Assembly (NCBI GenBank): GCA_963768165.1
Contig: CAVYHJ010000026.1
Location: 434,001-498,000 of the forward strand
DNA length: 64,000 bases
Direction of reading: 5' to 3'
DNA from: CAVYHJ01 sp963768165 [NCBI: uncultured bacterium]
GTDB taxonomy: Bacteria; UBP4; UBA4092
A model generated the notes under the pieces. That model searched no databases. It had not been told where the DNA came from and was given only the letters and a program-made list of their open reading frames with translations. Positions within the stretch are counted from its first letter, which is position 1, and each line of letters opens with the position of its first letter. This document shows positions 1 through 7,154 of the stretch, piece after piece. The translations under genes and the position numbers were made by a program.

Positions 1-796
1 GTGTTATATTCCCACCCATCTCTATATAAAAGAAATGCGGCGATAGACAGCCTTGTTGGTCGTACATCGCCACATCATACGCTGCTTTTTCCGCCAACCC
101 ATCAATATTATCCTTTGTTAGACATTCTTTGCCAATGATTCCAAAACTAATCTTATGACCAAAACCTAAGAAACGGGTAGGGGAATGAACCTTTGATGAT
201 ATACGTTGAATCGTTTCATCATTACCATAGGCGATTACTAATTTGGATTGTCCCTTAATAATTTCCTCTATCGCAGAATCTCCACCTTTCCAGGTACATA
301 CGAATAGATTATTTGATAATACCGGACTGATTTCTTTGAGCGATTCAGCAAAAAGAAAAGTAAACAAAGGTTCTTTAGAGGAAGTCTTTATTAGTTGAGG
401 TGTTTGAGCTAACAGTCCATATACGATACCATAGAGACCTGAAGTGAAAATATTCCCTGCTAATACATGCGTCACCAAACCAACAGGTCTTTGAGAAGAG
501 GGTTTGGATTCAATTACTTTTGTTAATTTTTCTTCGGTAAACTCTCGAAAAGTAATATCCAATGCTTCTCTAATCATTTCCTTGGAATATCCTGTGATTG
601 AAAGAAGATATTTTTCTGCCTCTTGGCGATAAGAATAATTAGGATTCAACCATTGTTGTCCTATTTTTACAAGAATATCCATAACTTTGTCTGTAGGTAA
701 TTTATCTGTTTTACTCTGATGAATTAAATTATCCAGAATAGAGGATACGGAATCGGCAGTAACTAACGGCACCTGGGGAAAAGGCTTTTTAGACAT
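1..796 (-). CDS. luxC: LuxC-like acyl-CoA/acyl-protein reductase, C-terminus beyond the left edge
   Basis: Open reading frame of 265 codons from an ATG at 796 that runs off the left edge, so the C-terminal part is missing. LuxC-family enzymes reduce an activated acyl group (acyl-CoA or acyl-LuxE) to an aldehyde with NADPH. The family's active-site motif QQGCLSPH is present, with the nucleophilic cysteine near residue 250, after a Rossmann-like region that includes GLVTHVLAGNIF. The start is 2 nt after the stop of the LuxE-like gene, so the two are surely co-transcribed and probably translationally coupled. No luciferase gene (luxA or luxB) lies nearby, so bioluminescence is unlikely. Family assignment is strong; the substrate is unknown. 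Confidence 0.85.
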   Translation of the reverse strand, partial: MSKKPFPQVPLVTADSVSSILDNLIHQSKTDKLPTDKVMDILVKIGQQWLNPNYSYRQEAEKYLLSITGYSKEMIREALDITFREFTEEKLTKVIESKPSSQRPVGLVTHVLAGNIFTSGLYGIVYGLLAQTPQLIKTSSKEPLFTFLFAESLKEISPVLSNNLFVCTWKGGDSAIEEIIKGQSKLVIAYGNDETIQRISSKVHSPTRFLGFGHKISFGIIGKECLTKDNIDGLAEKAAYDVAMYDQQGCLSPHFFYIEMGGNIT

Positions 797-798
797 GA

Positions 799-1896
799 TT
801 AGGAAGACAATATCTCGTCAATAGCAATAGAACAACCGCGGGGTTCAACCTTATTGGAACGTCCTACTATCTCAAACCCCTCGGCAATTTTATAACCAAT
901 GTCATCTGTTAAGATGGAAATAATGGAACCGCGATTAGTTAGGTCTACATGTTGAAGAAGTCCTTGTTCTCCTGTATTGACTTCCTCCAATGTTTCAGGA
1001 TTAAGGACCAAGACTCTTGACCATGGAGGGATAACTTTATATTTTTGTGAATTTATATTATTAATATAATTGCAAAGTTTATTATCATAATACTGAGTTC
1101 CTAGTTCAGACATGCCGTACTCGTTTATACAATAAGTCTCCGGGATGTTGAGAATAGAAGAAAATAGTTCGTATAATTTTTCTTTAGTTATTTCGCGCGA
1201 TTTTCCTTTGAATCCACCTGTTTCCATTACCCGGCTTTGTTTGGGTAAATGAAAACGGAGATGGTGTTCTTTACAGTAATCGAAAAAGTGGACAAAAGAA
1301 AAGGCAGGACCCATAAGAAAAACTGGAGTAACTGAATCTTCGTATTCCCTCAGGGTTTCAACCAGTTCCTTAGTCTCTAATACCCCATTCCGAATAAAAT
1401 ATCGGCTTTTATGAGTTCCAAACAATTTCATTACCAAATCAATCATGTGCACAAGAGAGGAGTGAGAAGATTCTTCCGGAGGAGGCGTTAAACTAAATAC
1501 GGGAATTAAGGATAAGTCAGGTAACAGGTGAGCTTTTATGTTGGGTATAATAGATTCGTTATACAAAGTACAGGTATCTAAATAATGTTTTCCCGGCTTG
1601 TGTAAAGTTGTCCCGCTGCTATGAAATACTTTTTCAGCCCGCTCAATAGGAAAACAAGCGAGGTCACATTCTTTAAAAGCGGATGTTGGTACTGCGGGGA
1701 TATGTTTCCAAGAATGAATAGTATCGGGAGTTTTCCCTTTATCAATACAATATTGCTTATAAGGGATATTATGCATAAATTGATATTCGAATAAATCCAA
1801 CGCTAATTGGTTAAATACATGATTGTCTTTAGGAGCGTTAATGCCTTCTTCGATTAAACTTATGATTTCATCATCTAAATCTTCAGCAGTTTTCAT
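799..1896 (-). CDS. luxE: LuxE-like acyl-protein synthetase (AMP-forming)
   Basis: 365 aa, close to the usual LuxE length of about 370. LuxE activates a carboxylic acid with ATP and transfers the acyl group to a cysteine near its own C-terminus, from which LuxC reduces it. Visible features are the adenylate-forming loop FHSSGTT (about residue 91), the NEYGMSELG block (about residue 265) and a C-terminal RGCSIAIDE with Cys355, which matches the position of the acylated cysteine in the family. The gene sits between a class III aminotransferase (3-nt gap) and luxC (2-nt gap). The natural substrate cannot be read from the sequence. A stand-alone phenylacetate-CoA-ligase-like role is less likely because luxC is adjacent. 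Confidence 0.87.
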   Translation of the reverse strand: MKTAEDLDDEIISLIEEGINAPKDNHVFNQLALDLFEYQFMHNIPYKQYCIDKGKTPDTIHSWKHIPAVPTSAFKECDLACFPIERAEKVFHSSGTTLHKPGKHYLDTCTLYNESIIPNIKAHLLPDLSLIPVFSLTPPPEESSHSSLVHMIDLVMKLFGTHKSRYFIRNGVLETKELVETLREYEDSVTPVFLMGPAFSFVHFFDYCKEHHLRFHLPKQSRVMETGGFKGKSREITKEKLYELFSSILNIPETYCINEYGMSELGTQYYDNKLCNYINNINSQKYKVIPPWSRVLVLNPETLEEVNTGEQGLLQHVDLTNRGSIISILTDDIGYKIAEGFEIVGRSNKVEPRGCSIAIDEILSS

Positions 1897-1899
1897 GGT

Positions 1900-3258
1900 T
1901 TAGTATTTCAATTTCTTAAAACAGTTTTCAAGAACAGCTATAGAATAATCAATCTGTTCTTTTTTAACTGTTAAAGGCGGTGTGATACATAAGATATTAC
2001 CACACTCTCCGGAAGTCAAAAGGATGATACCTTGTTTTAAGGCTGATTTTATTATTTGAACCGCTGTTTTGCTATTGAGTTTCTTGGACTTCTTATCTTT
2101 CACTAATTCTATGCCAATCATCAATCCTTTTCCACGAACATTACCGATTATATCAAATTGGTTTTGTAAAGAAAGTAATCTTTCCAAGAAATATTGACCC
2201 AATTGATAAGAACGTTCACAAAGTTTCTTTTTCTCAATTTCTTCAATAGCTGATAACGCCATCGCGCAACCCAACGGATTACCAAGAAATGTGCTGGTAT
2301 GAATGGCTTCTCCTTTGGATTTCCTCCATTTTTGCATGATAGACCTTTTTCCGATACAAGCAGAAATAGGAAAACCGTTTGCCATTCCTTTCCCAAGGCA
2401 TAATAAATCAGGAACAATGTTTTCATATTCGGAGGCAAACATTTTCCCGGTTCTGCCAAATCCTGTGTAGACTTCATCAAGTATCAATATAAGATTCCAT
2501 TCCCGACAAAAGGCTTCGAGTACAACAAGAAATCCATCGGGCGGAATAATTACTCCTCCTCGTCCCTGAATCGGTTCTGCAATAACCGCTCCAATAGGAT
2601 ATTTACTTTTTAATTGTCGTCTTGTAGTATTTTCCAAATTATCCCAAAGCCGATTCAGTAATTCTTTATCGGATAATGAATCTTTGTAATGATTCGGGTA
2701 GGGGAGATGGACAGTATGTTTGGCTAATTGCTTTAAGAATGGCTCTTTAAAATCATGCCGCGCGGTTAAGCCCAATGTTCCATAAGTAAGACCATGATAC
2801 GCTCCCTCAAAAGCAATCACTCCGGGTTTTCGGGTTACCATCATAGCTGTCTTGAGAGCGGATTCTACAGCCTCTGAACCGGAACTTGAGAAGATTACTT
2901 GTTGTAAATTACCCGGAGTAATCTCTGCTAATTTCTTTGCTAATTTAACTTTTAAATCGGTCGGGTGAACATCCCCCATTCCGTGAGATAATTTTTGTAA
3001 TTGTTTATTCGCTGCTTTGATTATGCGAGGATTGGAATGACCGCAATTGGCGACTCCAAACGCTGCCGTCAGATCAATATAGGTATTCCCATCCACATCT
3101 TCGATATTACTTCCAGAACCTTTTTCCCAGAATATGGGGGAATCCTTATCGGAATAAGTAATTTGGGGACATTCGTATTTTTCCAATTCCCTCATCCAGC
3201 GTTTTGAATTGGGACCGGGAATCCTGGTTTTTCTCTGAGGACATGGATTGAAGGGCAT
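1900..3258 (-). CDS. Class III PLP-dependent aminotransferase
   Basis: 452 aa, full length for fold-type I class III aminotransferases (GabT, BioA, ArgD, HemL relatives). Visible are the phosphate-binding SGSEAVESALK, the cofactor-stacking FEGAYHGLTYG, the PLP-ring aspartate in LILDEVYTGFGRTG and the Schiff-base lysine in GKGMANG (about Lys290). Family members move amino groups between an omega-amine or amino acid and an aldehyde or keto acid. It is packed between fmt (6-nt gap) and luxE (3-nt gap). From that context I infer that it may aminate the aldehyde made by LuxE/LuxC, or supply their substrate. The exact subfamily cannot be fixed by eye. Confidence 0.87.
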   Translation of the reverse strand: MPFNPCPQRKTRIPGPNSKRWMRELEKYECPQITYSDKDSPIFWEKGSGSNIEDVDGNTYIDLTAAFGVANCGHSNPRIIKAANKQLQKLSHGMGDVHPTDLKVKLAKKLAEITPGNLQQVIFSSSGSEAVESALKTAMMVTRKPGVIAFEGAYHGLTYGTLGLTARHDFKEPFLKQLAKHTVHLPYPNHYKDSLSDKELLNRLWDNLENTTRRQLKSKYPIGAVIAEPIQGRGGVIIPPDGFLVVLEAFCREWNLILILDEVYTGFGRTGKMFASEYENIVPDLLCLGKGMANGFPISACIGKRSIMQKWRKSKGEAIHTSTFLGNPLGCAMALSAIEEIEKKKLCERSYQLGQYFLERLLSLQNQFDIIGNVRGKGLMIGIELVKDKKSKKLNSKTAVQIIKSALKQGIILLTSGECGNILCITPPLTVKKEQIDYSIAVLENCFKKLKY

Positions 3259-3264
3259 AATTAG

Positions 3265-4221
3265 TTAAAGTTCGGATGTAAATTGATGACCTATCTCTAC
3301 TCGATAACCATTAGCAAAATCCAGTGCAGACATTGTTTTCTTTCCTTCCGGTTGGACAGATTTTAGAATCAATATGTCTTGTCCAGTAGAAACATAGATA
3401 CCTGGCTTATTTCCTTTCTCAATAGAGATTATTGTTCCCGATGCTTTGTTGGTAGTAGAAAGATTTCCGACATTGGATTCGATGATTCTAATTCTACGAC
3501 CTTTATAAAAGGTGAAAGCGCCGGGATCAGGATGAAGTCCACGAATTAGATTAGATATTTCTACGGCAGATTTTGACCAGTTAATTTTCCCATGTTCGGT
3601 AGTTACCTTGGGTGCATAGGTGGCTTGTGCATTATTTTGCGGGGTACGTGGTGCCGTTCCATTTTCAATGGCTTGAATAGTTTTGATTAATAAGGAGGCA
3701 CCTAATTTAGATAACTTAGATTCCAGTGTTCCGCGGGTATCTGTAGAGTCAATGGGAATTTTGTCTTGAAAAATAATATCGCCCTCATCCATCTTTTCAT
3801 TTAAGAACATGGTTGTGACTCCAGTGTCGGTCTCGCCATTAATGATTGCCCAGGCAGAAGGTGCGGCACCGCGATATTTTGGCAATAAGGATGAATGGAC
3901 ATTGATACATCCGTATTTAGGGATATTCAATAGGGCAGGGGGAAGAATTTGTCCGAAGGCGACCACTACAATAAGTTCCGGTTCCAATAAGGTTTTGATT
4001 TGCTCAATGAAATAGGGGTCTTGGCGAATAGAAACGGGTGTATAAACAGGATAGCCTATTGTTTCTGCTAATTGTTTAATAGGGCTGGGTGCGAGTTGTT
4101 TTCCCCGACCCTTTGGTTTATCCGGTTGAGTTACTACTCCGACAATAGTATATTTTGCCTCCAAAAGTGCCTGCAAGGAAGGCACGGCAAAATCAGGAGT
4201 TCCCATGAAAAGAATACGCAT
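3265..4221 (-). CDS. fmt: Methionyl-tRNA formyltransferase
   Basis: 318 aa from the ATG at 4221, which gives the typical start MRILFMGTPDFAVP. A TTG at 4233, overlapping the def stop as TTGA, is an alternative that adds four residues. The enzyme formylates Met-tRNA(fMet) using 10-formyl-tetrahydrofolate. The N-terminal Rossmann domain shows TQPDKPKGRGK and the catalytic block INVHSSLLPKYRGAAP, with the Asn and His of the family; the C-terminal OB-like domain starts around residue 210. Def lies directly upstream, the classic def-fmt pair, and an aminotransferase follows after 6 nt. Confidence 0.96.
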   Translation of the reverse strand: MRILFMGTPDFAVPSLQALLEAKYTIVGVVTQPDKPKGRGKQLAPSPIKQLAETIGYPVYTPVSIRQDPYFIEQIKTLLEPELIVVVAFGQILPPALLNIPKYGCINVHSSLLPKYRGAAPSAWAIINGETDTGVTTMFLNEKMDEGDIIFQDKIPIDSTDTRGTLESKLSKLGASLLIKTIQAIENGTAPRTPQNNAQATYAPKVTTEHGKINWSKSAVEISNLIRGLHPDPGAFTFYKGRRIRIIESNVGNLSTTNKASGTIISIEKGNKPGIYVSTGQDILILKSVQPEGKKTMSALDFANGYRVEIGHQFTSEL

Positions 4222-4229
4222 AGAGGATT

Positions 4230-4775
4230 TCAACGAACCGAAACGGGTTTCTTTTTTAGTAAAGATTGAGTTTCTTTTTTCAATTTACGCAAACGTCCGG
4301 CGATGAGATTTTTCTCCAACCGGGACATTCGTTCAGTGTATAAGATACCATCCAAATGGTCCATTTCATGTTGGATAATACGAGCCAACATATCATTAGT
4401 TTCCAATATAAATTCCTTGCCGTTACGATCCAAGGCACGGATTTTAACAGATTTAGGACGTTCTATATTCACTTCGATATCCGGAAAACTGAGGCATCCT
4501 TCTTTTAAAATCACGGTTTCGGGTGACTTGTGCAAAAATTCAGGATTAATGAGAATGAGCAATTCCTTTTTTAACTGGCCACGAGTAGGGTCTATTATCG
4601 TAATCCGTTTTGTCACGCCGACTTGTGGTGCCGCGAGTCCAACTCCGTCTTCGTAATAGGCTGTTTCAATCAAGCTATCTATTAAATTAGTAATCTCCGG
4701 CGTAATCTCACCCACAGGTTCACAAGGCGTTTCCAATACCGGATCACCATAATATCGTAAGGGTAATAGACTCAT
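4230..4775 (-). CDS. def: Peptide deformylase
   Basis: 181 aa, normal length. It removes the formyl group from the N-terminal methionine of new proteins using a bound metal. All three signature motifs are intact: GVGLAAPQVG, EGCLSFP with the metal-binding cysteine, and QHEMDHLDG with the two metal histidines and catalytic glutamate. It is the first gene of a minus-strand run def-fmt-aminotransferase-luxE-luxC. A sigma-70-like promoter (TTGACT, 18 nt, TAAACT) lies at 4788-4817, just upstream. Its TGA stop overlaps a possible TTG start of fmt, which suggests translational coupling. Confidence 0.98.
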   Translation of the reverse strand: MSLLPLRYYGDPVLETPCEPVGEITPEITNLIDSLIETAYYEDGVGLAAPQVGVTKRITIIDPTRGQLKKELLILINPEFLHKSPETVILKEGCLSFPDIEVNIERPKSVKIRALDRNGKEFILETNDMLARIIQHEMDHLDGILYTERMSRLEKNLIAGRLRKLKKETQSLLKKKPVSVR

Positions 4776-4787
4776 AAGGATGATTTT

Positions 4788-4817
4788 AGTTTAGCAGATT
4801 TATAAATAATTAGTCAA
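4788..4817 (-). promoter_or_regulatory. Predicted sigma-70 promoter of def-fmt operon
   Basis: On the minus strand, TTGACT (4817-4812) and TAAACT (4793-4788) are separated by 18 nt, 13 nt before the def start codon. The -35 box lies back-to-back with that of the divergent HNH promoter, only 6 nt apart. Inferred from consensus match only. Confidence 0.5.
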
Positions 4818-4823
4818 AAAATA

Positions 4824-4852
4824 TTGACAATTATTGAATTATGTTTTATAAA
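4824..4852 (+). promoter_or_regulatory. Predicted sigma-70 promoter of the HNH gene
   Basis: A perfect -35 box TTGACA (4824-4829) and a -10 box TATAAA (4847-4852) are separated by the ideal 17 nt. The expected transcription start, about 4859-4860, falls at the first ATG codons (4857 and 4863), so the message would be leaderless or nearly so. Confidence 0.6.
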
Positions 4853-4862
4853 ACATATGCTT

Positions 4863-5498
4863 ATGCAAGATGAATTATTCGATAAAAGTAAAGAGAAGAT
4901 TAAAGTTATTAAAGGAGGTGCATTTTCTATTGAAAAGCAAATCAATTATCGCTATCCAGAGTTGGGTGTTAAAGGTTTTCTGCAAAAATATTATGTTGAA
5001 GAAAAATTATCCCCAGATGAGATTTGTAAAGTTGTTGGATTTGGTTCTCAAAAAGCATGGATAAATATGGCTCATAAATACGGCTTTGCTAGAACAAGAA
5101 GTGAAGCACAACGACTTAAATGGTCTACTGATAGAGGGAAACGTCATTTAGAGAAATTAAAACCACATTTAGAATTGGTAACAGGACATGGTATAAGGGA
5201 ATCTTTATCACCAAGACTTAGATGGGAAATTCTTGAAAAGTATGAATTTACCTGCCAAAAATGTGGAAGAATGCCACCGGAAGTAGTAATAGAGGTTGAG
5301 CATATAAAGCCAGTTAGAGATAAAGGACTTACCGATTCATCAAATTTAACTATTCTATGTGATGAATGTAATATTGGGAAATATCAGAGTGAAAAGCATA
5401 GAAAACTAGAAAGAGCAAAGAAGATAGAGAACGCAAGAGAAATTTATAAAAAAAGACTTTTGGAAACTTATAATTATAAAGTTGATGGGAAAGAATAG
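4863..5498 (+). CDS. HTH-HNH endonuclease, probably free-standing homing type
   Basis: 211 aa from ATG 4863. The N-terminal third has a helix-turn-helix-like stretch (LSPDEICKVVGFGSQKAW, then RTRSEAQ) of the kind seen next to HNH nucleases. The C-terminal half is an HNH nuclease: CQKC, EVEHIKPV, SSNLTILCDEC, i.e. two zinc-binding CxxC pairs around the catalytic histidine, followed by a basic lysine-rich tail. The start is uncertain. The promoter would place ATG 4863 at the mRNA 5' end, while an excellent ribosome site AAAGGAGGTG (4911-4920) stands 10 nt before an in-frame ATT at 4929, which would give a 189-aa protein starting just before the HTH. The gene is visibly more AT-rich than its neighbours, as expected for a mobile endonuclease. 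Target unknown. Confidence 0.75.
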   Translation: MQDELFDKSKEKIKVIKGGAFSIEKQINYRYPELGVKGFLQKYYVEEKLSPDEICKVVGFGSQKAWINMAHKYGFARTRSEAQRLKWSTDRGKRHLEKLKPHLELVTGHGIRESLSPRLRWEILEKYEFTCQKCGRMPPEVVIEVEHIKPVRDKGLTDSSNLTILCDECNIGKYQSEKHRKLERAKKIENAREIYKKRLLETYNYKVDGKE

Positions 5499-5639
5499 AT
5501 AATCACTTTATTTCATTTTAAATCCGCTGTTTCATGCAAATTCTACCAACTTTAACGTAATTAAATGCCTTATTAATAACCTGTGCAAAATTTATATTAT
5601 TGTATTTATTCATGTTATGATAATTCTAGGTTAGTTGCT

Positions 5640-5673
5640 ATTATTTCGTTAAAGAGTTATTTAACGAAATAAT
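5640..5673. other. Perfect palindrome resembling a Xer dif site
   Basis: Two perfect 14-bp inverted arms (5640-5653 and 5660-5673) flank a 6-nt centre GAGTTA. The inner 28 bp has the 11+6+11 layout of dif-type sites, with arms ATTTCGTTAAA and TTTAACGAAAT. It ends 51 nt before the start of a Xer-family recombinase gene and lies upstream of that gene's predicted promoter. No T-run follows, so it is not a normal terminator. An operator for autoregulation is the main alternative. Confidence 0.5.
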
Positions 5674-5687
5674 TGGTGTGTATAAAT

Positions 5688-5716
5688 TTGACTTTTTCAT
5701 GTACCCTAAGTATACT
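5688..5716 (+). promoter_or_regulatory. Predicted sigma-70 promoter of the xer gene
   Basis: TTGACT (5688-5693), 17 nt, TATACT (5711-5716). The expected start of transcription (about 5722-5725) coincides with the ATG at 5725, and there is no ribosome-binding site, so the transcript is predicted to be leaderless. Confidence 0.6.
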
Positions 5717-5724
5717 TTATCATT

Positions 5725-6615
5725 ATGGCGCGTGGATTATTGTCTTCCATAAATGAGTTCTTGTCCTATTTACAAGTCGAAAGGAACCTATCTCCACGAT
5801 CTGTTGCGGGATATTCACATGATTTGATGAAAGTGACATCATTTCTTTTAACTAAATATGGTAAAGAACCATTATTAAATGATATTACAACCGCAGATAT
5901 AAGAGATTTTCTTGCTTATATGCAAATAAAACGAAAAGTTAGGAGTCACACACTATCTCGAAAAATATCCTGTCTACGCACATTTTTCGCATTTCTAATG
6001 ATGCAAAAGTACCTTTCATCAAACCCAATGGATACTATACAGACCCCAAAATTAGCTAAAAAATTGCCAATTTATCTTACAGAAACTGAACTACAGCGTT
6101 TACTTGGTATGCCAAATAGAGAGAAAACATCGGGAAAACGTGATTTTGCAATATTGATGCTATTTAGCTATACAGGAATGAGACTTAGTGAATTGACATC
6201 ATTAAACTTGGATAGTATCAATGAAAGTAATAAATTCCTTCGAGTTATGGGAAAAGGCTCGAAAGAACGGATGATTCCACTAATTTTACCTGTTATTGAA
6301 GCATTGAACGAATATATTGACGTTCGATACATGACCGAAGATAAAGCTCTTTTTTTAAGTAATCGTAATACTAGAATCACAAATCGAATGGTAGAATTTA
6401 TTGTTGATAAATATCGTGCAATGGCCGGTATCCCTCGTGAGAAATTCAGTCCACACAAGTTACGGCATACATTTGCGACTTTACTTCATAGCAAAGACGT
6501 GGATATATTGGATATACAGGCGTTGTTGGGGCATAGTTCCATAGCGACAACGCAGATTTATACCCATACCAACCCCAAGCGTCTTCAGAAAGCAGTTGAG
6601 AAGTTAATGGAGTGA
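5725..6615 (+). CDS. xer: Xer-type tyrosine recombinase
   Basis: 296 aa, the length of XerC/XerD. These enzymes resolve chromosome dimers at dif, or catalyse integration in mobile elements. The N-terminal SAM-like DNA-binding domain (residues about 1-100, LQVERNLSPRSVAGYSHDL) precedes the catalytic domain. The active-site residues are all present: Arg153 (TGMRLSE), Lys177 (GKGSKER), His244 and Arg247 (HKLRHTF), His270 (LGHSS) and nucleophile Tyr279 (QIYTHTN). The compact size and lack of extra domains favour a housekeeping Xer over a phage integrase. The perfect palindrome at 5640-5673 is a candidate site. I cannot tell XerC from XerD or a single-recombinase system. Confidence 0.92.
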   Translation: MARGLLSSINEFLSYLQVERNLSPRSVAGYSHDLMKVTSFLLTKYGKEPLLNDITTADIRDFLAYMQIKRKVRSHTLSRKISCLRTFFAFLMMQKYLSSNPMDTIQTPKLAKKLPIYLTETELQRLLGMPNREKTSGKRDFAILMLFSYTGMRLSELTSLNLDSINESNKFLRVMGKGSKERMIPLILPVIEALNEYIDVRYMTEDKALFLSNRNTRITNRMVEFIVDKYRAMAGIPREKFSPHKLRHTFATLLHSKDVDILDIQALLGHSSIATTQIYTHTNPKRLQKAVEKLME

Positions 6616-6620
6616 AAATG

Positions 6621-6664
6621 TGGGGTTGCAATGAACGAGATCGGTCTCGTTCATTGCAACCCCA
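6621..6664. terminator. 20-bp perfect hairpin between convergent genes
   Basis: A perfect 20-bp stem (6621-6640 with 6645-6664) closed by a TCGG loop starts 6 nt after the xer stop and faces the convergent yjbQ gene. Both flanks are moderately T-rich on the outgoing strand but lack a clean U-run. Most likely a bidirectional terminator. The stem is unusually long and perfect for that, so a small palindromic repeat is also possible. Confidence 0.5.
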
Positions 6665-6708
6665 GTATTCCTTCTCTTTAAAACCGGATTTTCATACAAA
6701 TTTGTGGG

Positions 6709-7128
6709 CTATTGACCGATGAGTTGGACGGCAAGTTGGCGGGAACGAGGACGATTGTCGTAGTCTATAAAAACGACTTGTTGCCAGGTGCCGAGGATTA
6801 ATTTAGCATTTTCAAAGGGAACATTGAGGGATGGACCTGTGAGGGAGGCACGGAGATGGGAATGGCCGTTATCATCGTGCCAAGTTTGGTTATGGGCAGC
6901 GTTTTTATTGAAAGGGATGATTTTATCCAAAAGTTCTTTCATATCTTTGACCAGTCCCGGTTCATATTCAATAGTGGTGAGCGCGCCAGTTGACCCAATC
7001 ACGAAGACCAGCATTTGCCCTTGGGACAATTTAGTTTTGCTGAGAACTTGTTGCAGGATATGGGTAATATCAATGATATCGGTATTTCCTTTAGTATGTA
7101 TTTCTATTCGTTCGGTAATGATTTCCAT
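6709..7128 (-). CDS. yjbQ: YjbQ/UPF0047 family protein
   Basis: 139 aa, full length for this small conserved family, which is often annotated as secondary thiamine-phosphate synthase because some members have that weak activity. Family signatures are visible: VIGSTGALTTIEYEPG, WHDDNGHSHLRASLTGPS with the metal-binding histidines, and the C-terminal GTWQQVVFIDYDNRPRSR. The start ATG at 7128 gives the usual short N-terminus. The upstream minus-strand gene (YkgJ-type) ends 26 nt away, so they may form a two-gene unit. The true cellular role of the family is uncertain. Confidence 0.92.
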   Translation of the reverse strand: MEIITERIEIHTKGNTDIIDITHILQQVLSKTKLSQGQMLVFVIGSTGALTTIEYEPGLVKDMKELLDKIIPFNKNAAHNQTWHDDNGHSHLRASLTGPSLNVPFENAKLILGTWQQVVFIDYDNRPRSRQLAVQLIGQ

Positions 7129-7154
7129 AAGATAAAACTCCCCTGCCCTATTAT

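Noticed and set aside
1-1896. Bioluminescence operon
   Set aside because: LuxC and LuxE relatives occur without luciferase; there is no luxA, luxB or luxD-like gene in view, and an aminotransferase sits in their place.
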